Shown piece after piece: positions 1-12,739 of a stretch of 64,000 bases of DNA. This stretch comes from Marsupella aquatica (Eukaryota; Marchantiophyta): positions 24,056,001-24,120,000 of the forward strand of contig OZ316894.1 in NCBI GenBank assembly GCA_973895155.1. Direction: 5' to 3'. The notes below the pieces were generated by a model, which was not told the origin of the DNA, did not search any database, and saw only the letters and a list, made by a program, of their open reading frames with translations. Position numbers and translations under genes: made by a program. Every line of letters starts with the position of its first letter. Position 1 is the stretch's first letter.

Positions 1-345
1 CTAGTCTGGTTGTAAACTATGAGACAAGAAACCTAAACTTGCAATTGATCATGCGTTTTAATTTTTATATGAATATGCCGGATGCCTGCTTTGTGATTCA
101 GTCCATGGCTGAGGACTCTAGCTTTGGTGGACTTCATGAACGGCTTTGCTGTATCAGGCGGTACGAGCTTTCTATTGGTACAGTTCTGTCTTCGCAGACC
201 TGACCCGTGCACTTGGTGTTTCAACATGTGGCATTCGGCCTTTACCTAGAAAGCAATTACGCCGTTAACAGCTGTCTCTTCGTTTGATGTGCTCTTTAGT
301 TAGTGTCCACTTTTCAGATCTTGTATTTGTTTGTTTATGATGCAG

Positions 346-2869
346 TTTTTCTTAAAGGCTGCCTTCGGATTTGGAAAAGATGAATACTCCGTGATTGTTA
401 TGGCTGGGGCAGTAAGTGCTGTTGGTGGACAGGTAAGTTAAATGCCAGCTGGCCAATTTTGGAATGTTCGACTTAATATCTTGACAAGTTTGTCCAATTC
501 AATGTGCCTACTTGGAGCTCGCCAGAATTTGATAAGAAATACAACGAGTCCCACATGCAAATGCTTCTCACAGGCGAATTGATTCAGCAGATTCTGATCC
601 AATGATAAATTTCCTTCCAGATGTTCATTTATCCAGCAATGGTTGATATCTTAGGTGAGCGACGGGTGCTCTGGATAGCTCTTCTAGGGACTGCTGGACA
701 AGTGAGTGCCGTCCGTACCTGAAACACTGCCTGCTTGCCTCAATGTGTTTCAGATGCTCAATTTTTCTTCATGGACTTTTAAGTGAGCAGAAATTTGGAT
801 CGATTCGGTCTTTGGCAGATTCTAGTTTGCTCTCCTCTTGTATACCCACCAGTTTTCTGCACACAGATAGAGATGGAATGTGCACAGTGTTGATTCTTCT
901 TGGATTTTCAATTCAGCACGTCGGTACTAAAACCTCTAGGCTGATACCTTCCAAGTACTCCTGCAATACTTTAATTACTCTTGTGCAATTGTGCCTCATC
1001 AACATGAGCTGAGCTGCTCTCCTGTTGCATTGCAGTATTTCCTCTATAGCTTTGCCTGGACGGGCTGGGTAGCCTATGCAGCAGCTGCAGCAGGGATATT
1101 TCCATCGCTTTTCCATCCAACTGTAAGTATTGTCGTAATGACTCCATAGCATTCTTTACCAACCTCTTAGGTGGCTGCATGTGACGTTCAACATTGATGC
1201 ATTTTAACGAACCAAATTGGTATCTTGTCAACCAGTGAAATGATTCACTGGACATGACTAAGATCTCTTTTAACTAGGGAGCCCATTTCAGATAAACGTC
1301 GCACATAAGTATTGCCACGCAGGCTTAACTTCGACGAGGAAACAAAGACTCTCAAATATTCTTGGTTAGCTTAGATGAAAACGTCCATTGATATTTGATG
1401 CATTTTGTTACAAAGGTAGCACAACTTACGTTCGTCCCATCAACAGACGTTTCCGAAAGAAAATTTCTTTTCCTAGGTACAGAAGCCACATTGGCCGTGA
1501 TAACCATGCGACTGCACTGATATTAGAGCTTAAAACTGTCATCACAGCTCTTGCAATAAAAATCTGTTCCAAGGAAATCATAGTGAAATGCCATTTTGTC
1601 CATGATCCCCAACATAGACTACATCACAATGACCCTGTTATTGTGCAGGTTGGCACCATGGTGTCCAGAGGACTACATAATGATCAACAGGTACGGAGAG
1701 TCGTCAATACAGGAACCCAATCATGCAGTATTCCTGATAAATTGTGCTGGAAAAGCCCTCTCTTCGCTACACCAGGATGCATGCGGTTGAGACGATAGCT
1801 TCCAGACGATCTCGCTGTTCAAGACCTGTCTTGGAGGGGGATGAAGTTCTCAAAATCTCTGGTATATCTTGGGGAGTTAAAAAATTTCAGTTGTGATGTT
1901 TTCTTGCACTGCAGGGTAAGATCCAAGGTTTCATGGGTGGTGTGCGAGCAATGGCTGTGAGCACTGCTCCTTTGGTGTTGACACCACTGGCAGGTAAATC
2001 CAACTTCTATCTTTGAGCCTTGGAGTTTGCGTATAAAGGTAAAATTAGAAAACTCTAATCAAAGCACAGATCCCACTATCTGTGAATTTATTTGATCTGC
2101 CAGAGAGTCACGTGATACTACTTGGCTGATTTCCTTGGCCATATGCTATTATGATCAACAAGATTGAATTCAATTTTCTGGTCTTTTGCGTAAACTTCCA
2201 GTCTTGCAGAAAGTTGACAAAGAAATTCCTCTTGACGGAACCTCTGCTGACTGGTGTTCGTGAAATAACTTGCAGCTATATCGTTGGTAGAAGATGCACC
2301 CTTCCGAATGCCAGGATTGATTTTCATCGTTTGTGGAGCTGCTCTTGTAAGTATTTATCTTCAGCTACACCATATTTCAGTTAGTGCCTTGAGTGCTGTG
2401 TGAAAACCAATAACTGATTCTCCATTGAATGATTATTGTGCCTGTTGTTGGCATAACAGTTGCATGCGCTGGAATACAATTTTATATAAAGTAGAACAAT
2501 ATAACCAGGAGATCTTATCACAGTGACAGTCTGCACTTGCTGGAATTCAGACTGGTTCTGACGACTTTGTCTTAAGAATGCTCATCCGAATTAGTTGATC
2601 AAAACCTACAAACAAGAAGACGAGAATGAGGTTTCATATCGAACCAATCGCTGTGTTCATTTCAGTGCTTAGACTTGCACGAGGCCTAACTTCTCTCTGA
2701 AACGGCTTCTGGCATGTAGGTGGTGTCATGGTTGATCTCGTTGGGAATGCCATCTCGGCCCCTACAGTCTACGGACACCCTTGAACAGCCCTATGTTCTG
2801 GACTATAACATCGATTTCCAGGCACTTCCTCCAGATGCACGTCAAGAGGCCGTCAATAGAGTTCCCTGA
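346..2869 (+). CDS. MFS transporter, HIAT1/tetracycline-transporter-like, 3' half
   Basis: Seven consecutive in-phase exons with GT..AG borders can be read: 346-432, 621-701, 1036-1122, 1649-1690, 1915-1993, 2276-2346 and 2720-2869 (stop TGA 2867-2869). Introns fall between codons or as a 1+2 split, and the joined frame stays open. The peptides (GFGKDEYSVIVMAGAVSAVG; PAMVDILGERRVLWIALLGT; FAWTGWVAYAAAAAGIFPSL; KIQGFMGGVRAMAVSTAPLV; EDAPFRMPGLIFIVC) match the C-terminal six-helix half of plant hippocampus-abundant-transcript/TetA-like major facilitator proteins, integral membrane transporters of unknown substrate. The fourth exon is only 14 codons. The start and N-terminal half lie left of the window; positions 1-345 look like intron. 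The C-terminal tail is short, hydrophilic and weakly conserved. No disruption is seen, so this is probably a functional host gene. Confidence 0.85.
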
Positions 2870-4985
2870 AAGCTTGAAAGCTGTATATGTCAACCAAATC
2901 TCTTACTCAATGTCTGTGGGATAGACGAAATGTCTTGAAATGTATAAGGTTATCTGTTCATAGGATGATCTTATTAGATGAAATCACGATTTCCTCCACA
3001 TTTGTAGAGCACGCACAGGAATCACCCTAATCTCTTGCACTTGGGTCAAGTACGCACAATTCACCATCAAAGCTGTCGGTTAGGTTGTGCATTATGGTTG
3101 TGGCTCAGTTCTGCTTCAAGTCTCGGTGACCGTTTCACCAGGAATTACAGCTAAGTAGTATTGAATCATCTGGACATTGTACAAGTAAAGATACCGTTTT
3201 GCTGCTAGCAGAATGTGTAACTCAATCTAAGCTTCGAGAATCGTCTTAATGTTTGAGTCTGTCCCTCTAGTTGCCCAAACTGGCTCTACGCCATTCCTCG
3301 TGGGGGCCAAGGACCATCCACACGTCAATTGAATCTTTTCAATCCGACTCTGCTTGCTCAAGTGCTGCCCTGTATCATCCTAGCAGATCACCCCTGAAAG
3401 TATTATAGCCCACAGAACGGGTGGTTAAAATTGTATAGTTACTGGGAAACAAATTGTAGGCTTGCCAAGACTCTTGATTCAATGAATTGCATTGGTTCAG
3501 GCAAAAATGTGGGTCTCCCCACTTTCCGTTGAATATATCAACACCCAATGGGGAGCTTTTATAGGTCCCCTACCCTGTCTGCCTCTCTAAAAAGGTTGGC
3601 TGCCCTTCTAAAGGTTGGGTGCTATAAGTGAGTCTAAACGCTGAGGTTCCATTGAGCCACAAAGGAATTATGGCCATAACTTTTTAGTAAGATTATGTAT
3701 ATATATATATATTTTGTTTTGTCAGTGACTAATGGTAATGACATACATAAGACCAATCCTTATCATGGCAAAAAGTTATGGACTGTGAATTTTGTGGTCA
3801 GTAACCTTTTGCATCCTTAACCCATAACTAGGGAGTTAAGTCAATCAAACTGTCAGCTTTGGAATGGCCTATTATGGATGGAATTGAACATGTTCTCAAT
3901 CTGTTGATGGACAAAACAAATGGTGAGAATGGGCAATCGACAGGACTGGTGATTTAGGGGCCATGAACCCTAAGGATTGATGCGGGAAGTTTGGGGACAT
4001 GTGCCATTTCATGCTGCTAGAAGAACAACTAATGTTTCAAAGGGTGGGCAAGCAAAGTATATTGGAAGTTGGGACAGGGAAAGTACCGGCCCCAAGAAGG
4101 CTGGGGAGCCTTAACTAGGTGTTTATTTCACTAAATGTGGTCCCTCCCCTACATAGTGAGACATGGGGATATTAATACAATTGTGAACTGAATCTCCTGT
4201 TTTCTTAGCATTGGAAAAGCCTTGATTAAACACCAGTGTTTCCTAGATTTCTGAAAATCAAAATGGGCTCACTGAACTACGGTAGATGCTCAGATGGCCG
4301 TGAAATAAAACTGTGAATATTCATACAAAATAAAGTTGTTCTTCATATGTAAAAATGTGAACATTCATACTTAATAAAGTTGTTCACCAATAAGATAGCA
4401 TTTCAAGAGGTTTTGTGCAAGTTTGGATGGTCCATATGAACCATCTTGTCAAATGTTCTGGTTTATGGGTACTTGAATTTCTACAGTAGTTCACTCCATC
4501 GCTAAGAAAAGTTACAAAGTAGGTAGGATTTGGGAGACATATGCTTAAGTTAGTAGACCCCCTTCTGAAAAACGTTTGCTTAATCAACCTCCTCGATACT
4601 TTTCTCTAATCTGGACCATTGATGGACCTTTCAATCTCAGATCTGGACCATTGATAAACCTCAGGGGGTCCATCAAGTAACAAGTTTCATTTTGGGGGTA
4701 GATCAAGCAAATGCCTCTAGGATTTGGACATGTTTGAGATACTCTAAGGAGTGATTATTACTGTACCTCTAGTTTCAAGTCATAGATTACGACAGAGCTG
4801 AATCGAGTCAAAGGAAGCACTGTCCAGGGGTCACTCGCTAGGTGGCTTATAAAGCTTATGAGAAATTTCACTTGTGATTTTTCTTCTTCTTAATTTTTCT
4901 TCTTCATCTCAAAATTGTTGAAAAATTGTTTGGAATTAAAACTTTTTCCACCTATTCACCACCCTCACCGTAGTCTGATTAGCCA
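2870..4985. other. Intergenic, no gene recognised
   Basis: This stretch begins with the 3' region of the MFS gene. I see no coding region. It has a short TA run near 3696-3714 and two copies of a roughly 50-bp unit containing AATAAAGTTGTTC at about 4313-4390. Short open frames here have no recognisable motif. Confidence 0.5.
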
Positions 4986-4995
4986 AGTGTTTATT

Positions 4996-5600
4996 TTTAC
5001 CACATCCACGCGCCTTCGGTTGGGTCTTCCTCACCCTTGCCTCTTGGGTCAGCCCACTTGCGTCTGTGGAGCGCCGCTTGATGGACAAGGCATTCATATT
5101 CTTAGGTGCGGTCATGGTAGTGAGAGGACTGCGACACACGACGACATTCGAGACGTGGTGGCGGCCATTGCCCGTGACTCTGGGTACCATGTCACTATGG
5201 GGCAGAGACATGTGTTACCTCCACGGGATGGGGTTCGTGATCGTCGTTGGGCAGATTTGGTATTCTCTCGCGCTGGTGTTCGTGCCCTTGGGGATGTCGT
5301 TGTTGTTGATCCGACTAGTGGGGCCAACGTGGCTTCTGCGGCTCATGTACCAGGCCATGCCGCTGCGAGGGCAGCTCGGCTGAAGGAGGAGGCCTATGCT
5401 GTGCGGTGCCCTGGGGACCTCTTCTATCCGTTTGCCGTGGAGGTCTTTGGGGCGCTACACCCATCCTTTGACCGTTTTCTTCGCTCTTGCGCAGTTCAGT
5501 ACGTCGAGCGGAGGCCCTTTCCCCCTGTGTCTGTCATCACTGCATTCTTTAGACAGAGGGTGTCTGTTGCGCTTCAGCGGGCACAGACGTTCACTATTCT
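4996..5600 (+). pseudogene. 3'-end fragment of a retroelement polyprotein (Cys-His plus nuclease-like tail)
   Basis: A 285-residue open frame holds a run starting TRLRLGLPHPCLLGQPTCVC, then CGAPLDGQGIHILRC and RTATHDDIRDVVAAIARDSG, an RWADLVF..GDVVVVDPTSG stretch, and AARLKEEAYAVRCPGDLFYP. That order (C-x-C..H..C knuckle, R-H/D-x-x-I-R-D, a beta-hairpin with D..V.D, K-x-x-x-Y) is typical of the C-terminal restriction-like nuclease tail of reverse-transcriptase proteins in non-LTR or domesticated elements. No reverse transcriptase lies upstream, so this is a 5'-truncated relic. GC content is clearly higher than in the flanks. The precise parent family is not identified. Confidence 0.5.
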
Positions 5601-8479
5601 TCGTAGGGGGAGGCTGTTAGTCTTAGGGTCTCTAGTAGGATTCCTTTGCTTGACCCCCCCATGCAGTTCACACCAGAGTTTTACCAGGCTCTCCAGTTTG
5701 TTGATAGGTAGGCGCTTGGGTTCCTGTCTTTGGGTTTGCTTTTCTTGGCCCCTTGGTGGTCTCCCTCCTTGATTGGATCTTTTGCCTGAGGGATCTTGTC
5801 TCCCGGTTCGACGCCCTCTATTTTTTGGCAGTTTGATATATATTAAGTTTATGGAAGTCAAGTCGAGCATATCTAGGAAAGCGACGTTTGAAGATTTAAG
5901 GATCCGTCGATTTTTTGACTCCGACAGTACAGATTTTGATCCAAAAGAATTTCTGTCATTTCTCGCTGGTTTCAACGGCCCAGATCTTAAGAATATATTC
6001 ATTCTCACTCAAGAATGCATCCCGTTCCCTGCATCGTCAGTGAGAATCGTGTAGTGGCATTGTACCTCTCTAAGTCAGTACTGCGCTCCACGCAGACTAC
6101 AGTAACACTTCCATTTCGTACTCGTAAAACGTAAATTTAAGCGAATAACCTCTTCCAATTCAGACAATACAGCGCATCACCAGCCGTCGATGCAGGGTAC
6201 GGACGGCTGAGATGTATCATCTCTGTAAAGTGCGAGTACGGGAATGATTGAGATGGGGCGGTAATCGGTGTTGATGGCAGCTCAGAGTTATATGCATGCA
6301 TGCCTCTCATGAGCGTATGCATGGTGCTGGCGCACTGGCGCGGGTAACTCTCACTTCACGTCCGCCCCGCGGGACTTGTCTGCCAGTAGTAGTAGGAGTG
6401 CGACGGCTGCCCCGCGCCGCTCCGCTGCACTCCAGAGTAGTACACTAGTGTGTTAGTCCGGTCACTCTCGTCGTTGCCCCGTCTTCAATTTCCCATCCTA
6501 TCGTCGATACACGCTCTTGACATCAATTCCATTCGAAGCTTTCTTCTACAGTAGTGGCGGTAACGTCGCAGATTGCGGAGCAGTTTCTCGTCCATAGGAA
6601 TAGCGGTAATTGTCGCAGATTGCGGAGCAGTTTCTCGTCCATAGGAATAGCGCTAATCGTCGCATTTGGAACAAGGGGAACGGTGGGAAGGCAGGTTCGT
6701 CGTGAGTGATCGTCTAGTCTGAAGCATTCGAGGCGATGAGGGAGCTCGCTTGTTGATCTCTCAAATTGCTGTTCGAGTCTTCTACGTACTGTAGAATTTG
6801 CATCATACTGGCCGCGATTCCTGGTGAATGAACTTTTTCTTCGCTGAGGATCGACTGATTCGTAGCTGCAGCTCTCTCGTATTGGAAGCCCGTTCGTCGT
6901 GACAGCGGTTGACACATAAGTGAGTGCCGAAGACTTCGCTTACAGGTACATTTGAGCAAATGTCGTTGGTGACTCTTCCAATATCGGGTTATCCTAGGAT
7001 GCTGAGGTTTATTTGCCCATCGCAAGCAGTGTTTGTCAGCGAATGTGAAGGCATTCAAGACTATTAGTGTGCGTATTGTGTTAGTTATCTTTCCCGCTAA
7101 GACTGGTCTCGAATGCTTGGAGGTCCGTAGGTATGCATTGTAACCTTTGCTAACCCTTGCCAAGGTTCTGAAGATTGGAACCTACGTAAATGGAAAACCT
7201 CCAAGGTCTTTAGATAATTTGTGTCTGGGGATCGGAGGGATATCCCAGCTTTACAGTCAGTGACCAATAGGTAATAGACGTTCTTTTGAGAGAAGAATAT
7301 TCTTGACAGAAGTGACGAGAGGGCGAGACAAGTCCACACCCTTTCAGACTATTGATCGCTCTAGACGCAAGAGATCGCTATAGGACGCTATAGACTGAGC
7401 GATCTATATCGACTTGTACAATCAGTTCCAAATCAGACTTTGGGAATATTGCTGTTGAGGAGTAAGGATCGCAATTAATATTTGGGCACAGAGTATCGAC
7501 GCCTTGCCAGCCCCTTCACATTGCATGTTTTTGCGAATCTGCTGTCTGTGCAGTAGGTAGGTACATTCCCGTGAGACTGGAGCATTAGTGTATAGAAACT
7601 CTAGAACTCCACGACGTCTTTCGTGTCAGATTTCTGTCGGAGTTGATTGTGAGCTATGAAGTGGTCCCACCTGGCCCTCTTATCTGCCCTCCTTTCGGCT
7701 TAGTTTCCAGGTGCAAATATTCTTTCTTATGGACAGCAAATAACTGATATCAGCCAATTATCTAAGTCGAAGATCTCGATACCACCGTTCCACACCTTTT
7801 TACGGTACTTCACTCTATCACGATATCTATACTCTGTACCAAACAGTACATAATTTATTTTTCTGTCACATCTTTGACGAAGAATAACGTGACGAGGAAA
7901 CACATTCCGATAGTAGGCGAAAGCTGCAGCGAAATTCCGTAGATTTAGTGTGCAAGATCCTGCGTAGTCGGGCGCTCGAATGAGTTTACCACAGCGTAAT
8001 GCCACTACAGATGAATCACTTGATTCTTTGAGGTTTTATCAGCTTGTGCTTATCATATACGAAGTAACATTTATGCTTATTCGAGCTTGAACAATCTAGT
8101 CTCTCGCATGTTCGAAATAAACTTATTAACGCTTGACGGCAGTACGTTATCACGAGATCTCCTGGAGAAATCATTGTAATGATTCCCTATCCATGTTGCA
8201 AAATCTGTGCTGATTGCTGTTGCTCACCCGTTCACTGATATATAGGTTAAATGTATGACTACAGTTGCCGCTTCCCAGGTTCAATTCCTTCAGCACGTGC
8301 GAGCATTTTGGGAGCGGTGGTGAATCTGTTTGCTTGATTTCCTTCTGCCGGACATGGACTGTGCCACCTTCAGTTCATGCTGCTGTCCGTGAACACGCAA
8401 TTATTCGTTGACTTATCATACTGGTTCGCACTTCGCAGATTTATTCAGGGAAAAGTTGGATTCTCAAGCAGCTTCCTCG
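5601..8479. other. Intergenic and probable 5' region of the fasciclin gene
   Basis: No gene is recognised. Several short open frames (for example 5773-6054 on + and about 6714-7163 on -) have no family motif. A 47-bp tandem duplication sits at 6557-6665. Positions 8200-8479 probably hold the fasciclin promoter and leader. Confidence 0.4.
6557..6665. repeat. Tandem duplication, about 47-bp unit
   Basis: Two near-identical units (6557-6602 and 6603-6649), each starting GCGGTAA and containing GTCGCAGATTGCGGAGCAG, are followed by a partial third copy to 6665. The first unit is one base shorter. Confidence 0.85.
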
Positions 8480-9262
8480 ATGGCCGTAGTGGCTAACACT
8501 CAGAAGTCATTTCACCGATCGACACATTTGATATTTTACTTCGTACTTCTGTGTATGGAATTTTCGCCTGTTGTCCCACAGATTCCTGCTGCCTCCCCCG
8601 TACCTTCACCTGGAGGACTACCACCGGCATCTGCTGAGGTACCATCTCCCGCTGGACCGTTACAACCGGAACCTCAGGTGACGAATCTCATTGAAGCTCT
8701 AAGGGATGCTGGACGATTCGGAGCAATGGCTGGGCTTCTCGACGGGCTGCAAATGAAGAGCCTCACTCCTATGACGACCTGGTTCGTGCCAAACGATCAA
8801 GCTTTTTCTGGCGTTAACTATCCCAAAAATGTTACGACGTTCCTCGACTCTCACGTAATACGGGAGTTTCTTCCATTTTCAAGATTGTTGAGCTTGAGCA
8901 TTGGCACCCTCATACCAACGTTCCTCGGAACAGAGGTGCTTGTTGTGACAAACAACAACCAATTCAATTTCTCAGTCGACAACGCGATGATAGTCGTCCC
9001 GGATCTTTACAGCGACAGCACCGTTGTGGTTCACGGCATTGATGCAGTTATGGATGATGCTAGGTTTAATGGAATAGCTTCCCCCGCTGCACCCATTGTG
9101 CCTCCCTTAGCCGCTCCTCCCACTTCGTTGCCGATCCCAGCGGGAGGAGTTTTTCCGTTCAATGTTACTATTCCAAATGCTGCTCACAGTCTCTATGCGT
9201 CTAGAACCTTATATTTGACAATCGCTTCAGTACCACTCATGGTTGCGGCAGTACTATTATAG
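8480..9262 (+). CDS. Fasciclin-like (FAS1) cell-surface protein, probably GPI-anchored
   Basis: Single-exon frame of 260 residues from the ATG at 8480 (the frame is open upstream but without an ATG) to TAG at 9260-9262. Residues about 15-35 form a hydrophobic signal peptide (LIFYFVLLCMEF), followed by a Pro/Ala/Ser-rich stretch (about 35-65). One FAS1 domain spans about 68-193: TNLIEALRDAGRFGAMAGLL, then TTWFVPNDQAF as the H1-like box, and STVVVHGIDAVM as the H2-like box. A second Pro/Ala-rich linker precedes a C-terminal hydrophobic segment (about 241-260) without a basic tail, as in GPI-anchored fasciclin-like arabinogalactan proteins. The likely role is extracellular matrix or plasma-membrane adhesion. 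No disruption is seen. Confidence 0.85.
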   Translation: MAVVANTQKSFHRSTHLIFYFVLLCMEFSPVVPQIPAASPVPSPGGLPPASAEVPSPAGPLQPEPQVTNLIEALRDAGRFGAMAGLLDGLQMKSLTPMTTWFVPNDQAFSGVNYPKNVTTFLDSHVIREFLPFSRLLSLSIGTLIPTFLGTEVLVVTNNNQFNFSVDNAMIVVPDLYSDSTVVVHGIDAVMDDARFNGIASPAAPIVPPLAAPPTSLPIPAGGVFPFNVTIPNAAHSLYASRTLYLTIASVPLMVAAVLL

Positions 9263-10446
9263 AATCTACTTCCGTAATGGTGGCTAGCTAGGTACAGATC
9301 TGATCAAATACTGTAAATCTTCAATCGTCATCACTTTTAACAAATTTCCATTCAAGCAGACTGTTGATGCAACGAATGCCTGTGCCTTCTTCACCGATTG
9401 CACCCTATCCAACCGGCAATCAGAACAACGTATGGATGGTTGGCAATAGTCACATTGAGTGTCGATTAATATTCGTCTCGGGTGTATTTGATGAGAAACA
9501 AACTTCGGTGACTTCGATCTACTGAGTTGCGACTTTTGGTAGGATTGTTGTTCGTGCCTGGCTACGTACAGAGCGACAAAGGTTCACAAGCTCTCTGACT
9601 TTTGGCTTAAATCATTGTCAAACATTCTAATGCGTGAATGATAAAAACATGATCAATGCCTCAAGAACATGTGATTCCTACACGTTAATTGACATAGAGT
9701 GAAAGATAGAAAAGATCTTAGTTTCCAGTATTGCTATATGTGACGCATGTATTTAATAGAATGGCAAACTTGAATATTGCCATTCTCAATAAACATATGG
9801 AGTTTTGGGTTGTATGAAGAGTTTGCTGTATAGAGGAAAAAGAAAAACTGGTACAATCTTCGTCATAGTTTTGCTGGATTGATGTTCCTAAGGTGTCGCC
9901 TCCCTCCAACCCCTCGATGCTTCGATGGATTTTTCATGGACTAATTTTGTGCAACTATAAAAGATGAGATGATCGAGCAGAACACTTGAAGAACATCCTG
10001 GCTGCATAATTCGCATTGATTGAAGTGGGTTTGTTACATACTACATTTACGTTCTAGAGGGCCCTGTAGCAAAGTTTAAATTGTTTTAAAGTATCCAGTA
10101 GTTGTTAAAAGAGATATTGTTCGTTTCTGGTCCACTGGCATGGAGTTCAACCCCGCCAGTCTTCCAGCGATTAATTTCATTCAGCAAATTAATTTTGAAA
10201 AGTAGGCTCTGGTCAGGGCCGATGGCTGCACTTCACTTCAATCAATAAATCTGCTGATTTGAAAGAGATCCAATCTCCTTGCCATCAAACAATAGGCGCC
10301 ATCAACACCCCAATAAGATCGAACATCATAGGCTGGGTACACCCCTCAGCTTAGTTACTTTTAGGGTCTAATTAGTGCGAGTGACAGTAGTGTTAATGGT
10401 GTCTGGGTACACTAATTCAGGCAACAATGAAGGATATTAGAGTTTA
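9263..10446. other. Intergenic, no gene recognised
   Basis: This is the 3' flank of the fasciclin gene followed by AT-rich DNA up to the Helitron terminus at 10447. No coding region, RNA gene or clear repeat was recognised. Confidence 0.4.
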
Positions 10447-10476
10447 CTAGCCCCATGCCCGTGTGTTGCACGAAAG
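10447..10476 (-). mobile_element. Helitron 3' terminus (hairpin plus CTAG)
   Basis: Read on the minus strand, the sequence is TTTCGTGCAACACACGGGC followed by ATGGGG and CTAG, with T as the next host base. This matches the plant Helitron 3' end: a short GC-rich hairpin about 10 nt before a terminal CTRR, with insertion before T. The element therefore runs on the minus strand and ends at 10447. The 5' TC end was not found. Confidence 0.65.
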
Positions 10477-10477
10477 A

Positions 10478-10712
10478 CTTTGAGTGAGGGCAAGATTTCG
10501 AGTGAGAGCAAGATTTCGAGTGAGGGCAAGATTTCGAGTGAGAGCAAGATTTTGAGTGAGAGCAAGATGCCGAAATGAGGGCAAGATGTCAAAGTGAGGG
10601 CAAGATTTAAAGTGAAGGCAAGATGTTGAGGTGAGGGCAAGATTTGGAGATGAGGGCAAGATGTCAAAGTGAGAGTGAGATGTTGAGGTGAGGGTAAGAT
10701 TTTGAGGCAAGG
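10478..10712. repeat. 18-bp minisatellite inside the Helitron 3' region
   Basis: About 12-13 imperfect copies of GAGTGAGGGCAAGATTTC, directly upstream (in Helitron orientation) of the 3' hairpin. The two minus-strand open frames over it are repeat artefacts (translated LPSLEILLSLEIL-type repeats). Confidence 0.9.
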
Positions 10713-10799
10713 CAAACATGGTTGTGCATTGCAAACTTATTGTTCAGGCAAAAAGTCAAAGAGATTAATACAAAAGTGATACAATCTTTATTTAGGCGT

Positions 10800-12738
10800 T
10801 CAATAAAGAACCTCATCATATACAACATTTTTTGTCAACTTTGCTTGACCCTCCTCGGAATCTGAAAATAAAACCTTGATAGTTGTAGGTGATGTTGCCC
10901 TTGAGAATGCTACATACAACTGTCCATGACTAAATACAGGCTTTGAAAGTTGCAACCCTACAGACCTTGAGCCTTGTTTATGGTCATTGCATATGCCACT
11001 CGAACGGTAAATTGGACCCTACGTAATAAAAATGGAAGTGACTCGTCAGACGTCAACGGAATCCGTGGGATAAATGTAAGGGTCCCTGCATGTTTTCCTG
11101 CGAGAACACGTGCCTCAATGACACGACGATTCATTGCTCTCACAATTAGCCGAGTACCATTACACAACCCCAAAGAGTGATCTATATTCCTAAGTAAAAT
11201 GATAGGGCATCCAACCTTCAGTACCAACTTATGAGGCGGCAGACCACTCGGCGTGAGTGTATTCAAGAACTCCGTAGGGTAGAAATTCTCCCCTTCGAGC
11301 TGATCTGGACGATCTACGCTAAAAAACTCACTTGATTCCCCGGGAAGTCCTTCTAAGATAGAGTCATTAATTTTTAGTTCCTCGTCATTTGTCGGCGCCA
11401 GGATAGTTCTCTCACTTAAGAACCTATCGTCCACATTAGCAAGAGTCGGGTATATTGCCTGAATCAATGATTCCACTCGTCCCCCATCCACCACCATAAA
11501 CTCAGGGCAAGTAATAAGATTATTTGAAGGCCCTCCTTTTGGGAGTTTATCATCGCCCAATTGTAGTAGCCACTCCGCAAATGTAACATTACCAAATTCA
11601 GGAGAGGCATTAGTTCCTCTTGCCTGCATATTTTCAGTTAGCTTCAAAGTCCGTATACTACTCCACACATAAGACTTCTTCAAACACGACCACACAATCT
11701 CCGAACGACTTGCCCTTGCCTTCACTGGAAGCACTTGTCAAAAATCACCTGCAAATACAACTACAACCCCTCCAAAGATTTGGTCATTATCTTGTATGTC
11801 GTGTAAAGTTCTATCCAACGCCTCCACTCCATGCCGATGGATCATGGGTGCTTCATCCCACAAAATAAAAGTTTCCCTTTGCAATAATCCAGCAAGGTCA
11901 GATTGTTTTTGGATGCTGCATGTCGATGTCGAGATTGGTTTCAATGGTAGCTTGAATCTTGAGTGTGCGGTGCGACCTCCATTTAGCAAAAGACTTGCAA
12001 TACCCGAGGAAGCTACGGCCAATGCAATGTCCCCATCTGCACGGACTCTCCGAAGTAGAACATTCTCCACAAATGTTTTTCCAGTCCCCCCTGGTCCATC
12101 AATAAAGAATGTCGCTCCATCTCGAGCCCTCATTGCTGCAAGTATTGTAGTGTACGTTGCCCTTTGACCCTCGTTCAACAATGGCTCCTGCTCTGCAAGT
12201 TGTTGTCGAAGTATATCCATCGGGTAATGTGTCTCCTCTCTTATCAACCGGTTTCTATTTCTTCCTCTTGGAAAAACTCCATACCTGGTTCCGGACGACC
12301 AAACTTGAGCAATGTTTTACCCACACTTTTCAAAGCCTCATCCATCAAATGTAGAGCAAAGCTTTGTTGCTGCTGCTCCATAGAATCTAAGAAGCCCATT
12401 GATTGCAAACAATACCTACAATCATCACTCAAATTGGATGCATGTTGTGTCCACAGGTCGCACGGCTTGGCAACACCTTCAAATAACAATATTGTGATAA
12501 ATAGTTGCCGAATTTGCGCACCGGTGTGCATGCTTGCTGCTTCTTGAAGGCATCTATCCCACTCCTCATTGTTCTCATACAAACCCCGGGCAAGAGCCGC
12601 GGCGTGAAAGGTTGGGTAAACATTGCCCTCAAATGTGCGAAGGTCGATGAACGATGTTGCACCTTTGATGCGAAGAAGAAGCGCCCTCAAGTAATACCGT
12701 TCACCTGTTGTCAAACACTTGTCAAGGAGCTTAAGCAA
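10800..12738 (-). pseudogene. Helitron PIF1-like helicase (C-terminal part), decayed
   Basis: The minus-strand frames read in order as a Helitron Rep/helicase C-terminal half. They show TTGERYYLRALLLRIKGATS (the GERYYLR box ahead of the helicase), then LNEGQRATYTTIL, FIDGPGGTGKTF (Walker A), FILWDEAPM (Walker B) and VFAGDF. A TGA at 11738-11740 stands exactly where the family has FGGDFRQVLPV, so Arg CGA has become TGA; the frame resumes with QVLPVKARASRSEIVWSCL. Later motifs are RTILAPTN, VGCPIILLRNID, YAMTINKAQG and, after a frameshift near 10970, PVFSHGQLYVAFSRA. The frame also shifts near 12245. The N-terminal HUH replication-initiator domain is absent. This is a non-functional relic of a rolling-circle transposon. 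Confidence 0.85.
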
Positions 12739-12739
12739 A

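Noticed and set aside
1388-1798. 136-codon plus-strand ORF as a gene
   Set aside because: It spans an intron and the 14-codon exon 1649-1690 of the MFS gene; only the latter is coding.
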